Assembly (NCBI GenBank): GCA_030430835.1
Contig: JAUIKJ010000204.1
Span: 1-5,779, forward strand
Direction of reading: 5' to 3'
Origin: Candidatus Hydrogenedentota bacterium
GTDB lineage: Bacteria; Hydrogenedentota; Hydrogenedentia; Hydrogenedentales; JAEUWI01
Length of the DNA stretch: 5,779 nucleotides
Made by a program: the position numbers and the translations under genes. How positions within the stretch are numbered: position 1 is the stretch's first letter; each line of letters opens with the position of its first letter. The notes below the pieces were generated by a model. The model saw only the letters and a list, made by a program, of their open reading frames with translations. It ran no database searches and was not told the DNA's origin. Positions 5,623 through 5,779 of the stretch are shown in pieces.

Positions 5623-5779
5623 ATGAGTCAGGCCAACGCCAAGCGCGGCCCGCAGGCCGGCGAGTATCCCGAGCGCGGATTCTGGGCACTGTTTGTTACG
5701 CAGTTCCAGGGTGCGTTCAACGACAACCTCTACCAGTACCTGATCATTTTCTCCCTCGCCGCCTACCTGCAGACGAGCG
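5623..5779 (+). CDS. MFS transporter, LplT/Aas-like, N-terminal fragment
   Basis: The first 52 residues of a membrane transporter that runs off the window. After a short polar N-terminus (about 18 residues), the sequence FWALFVTQFQGAFNDNLYQY enters the first membrane segment, which continues through LIIFSLAAYL. The QFxGAFNDN motif is typical of the major facilitator branch that includes lysophospholipid transporter LplT and the MFS half of Aas-type acyltransferase fusions. Whether an acyltransferase domain follows cannot be seen. A purine-rich GGAGAGG (5604-5610) lies 12 bases before the ATG, slightly far for a Shine-Dalgarno. The gene starts 44 bases after the marR-like stop with no terminator between, so co-transcription is likely. 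Superfamily assignment is firm; the lysophospholipid role is inference from a short motif. Confidence 0.8.
   Translation, partial: MSQANAKRGPQAGEYPERGFWALFVTQFQGAFNDNLYQYLIIFSLAAYLQTS

Overview
The window (about 60% GC by eye) looks like a chromosomal segment of a Gram-negative bacterium. Support for this is a Sec-exported copper/haem enzyme, a GspF/PilC-type inner-membrane platform protein, and an LplT/Aas-like MFS protein. The redoxin + cytochrome c + PHM-like copper monooxygenase combination with a 'MPPWHAD' motif is, from general knowledge, common in Planctomycetota, Verrucomicrobiota, Acidobacteriota and Hydrogenedentota-like genomes. I lean to that kind of organism, but the sequence does not prove it. 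I see no transposase, integrase, phage gene, CRISPR array, rRNA or recognisable tRNA.

Layout. 1-146 (+) is the C-terminal end of an Fe/Mn superoxide dismutase, followed by an intrinsic terminator (173-206). 235-2211 (-) encodes a 658-residue exported multidomain protein: degenerate thioredoxin-like domain, one CxxCH haem site, PHM-like dicopper core and an extra C-terminal beta-rich domain. It converges on the SOD gene and has a perfect inverted repeat just upstream of its Shine-Dalgarno. 2349-3557 (-) encodes a GspF/PilC-family protein with its own promoter and a strong terminator (2298-2327). 3600-4080 contains no convincing protein gene. It holds a GC-rich stem-loop terminator on the minus strand, a clean three-way-junction fold and palindromes, which together suggest an undescribed structured RNA or a long structured 3' UTR. 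4081-4986 (-) encodes a TIGR01777/YfcH-type SDR epimerase. 5108-5578 (+) encodes a MarR-family regulator, divergent from the epimerase. It is followed 44 bases later by the start of an MFS transporter (5623 to the window end).

The window is a set of short transcription units rather than one pathway. The clearest regulatory unit is the MarR-MFS pair: a perfect 6-bp inverted repeat (TCCGTT-N8-AACGGA, 5065-5084) lies over the predicted -10 of the marR-like promoter, as expected for autorepression, and could also affect the divergent epimerase gene. The two items most worth following up are the multidomain copper/haem protein, whose six predicted copper ligands are all present but which has only three cysteines, and the structured intergenic region 3653-4060.
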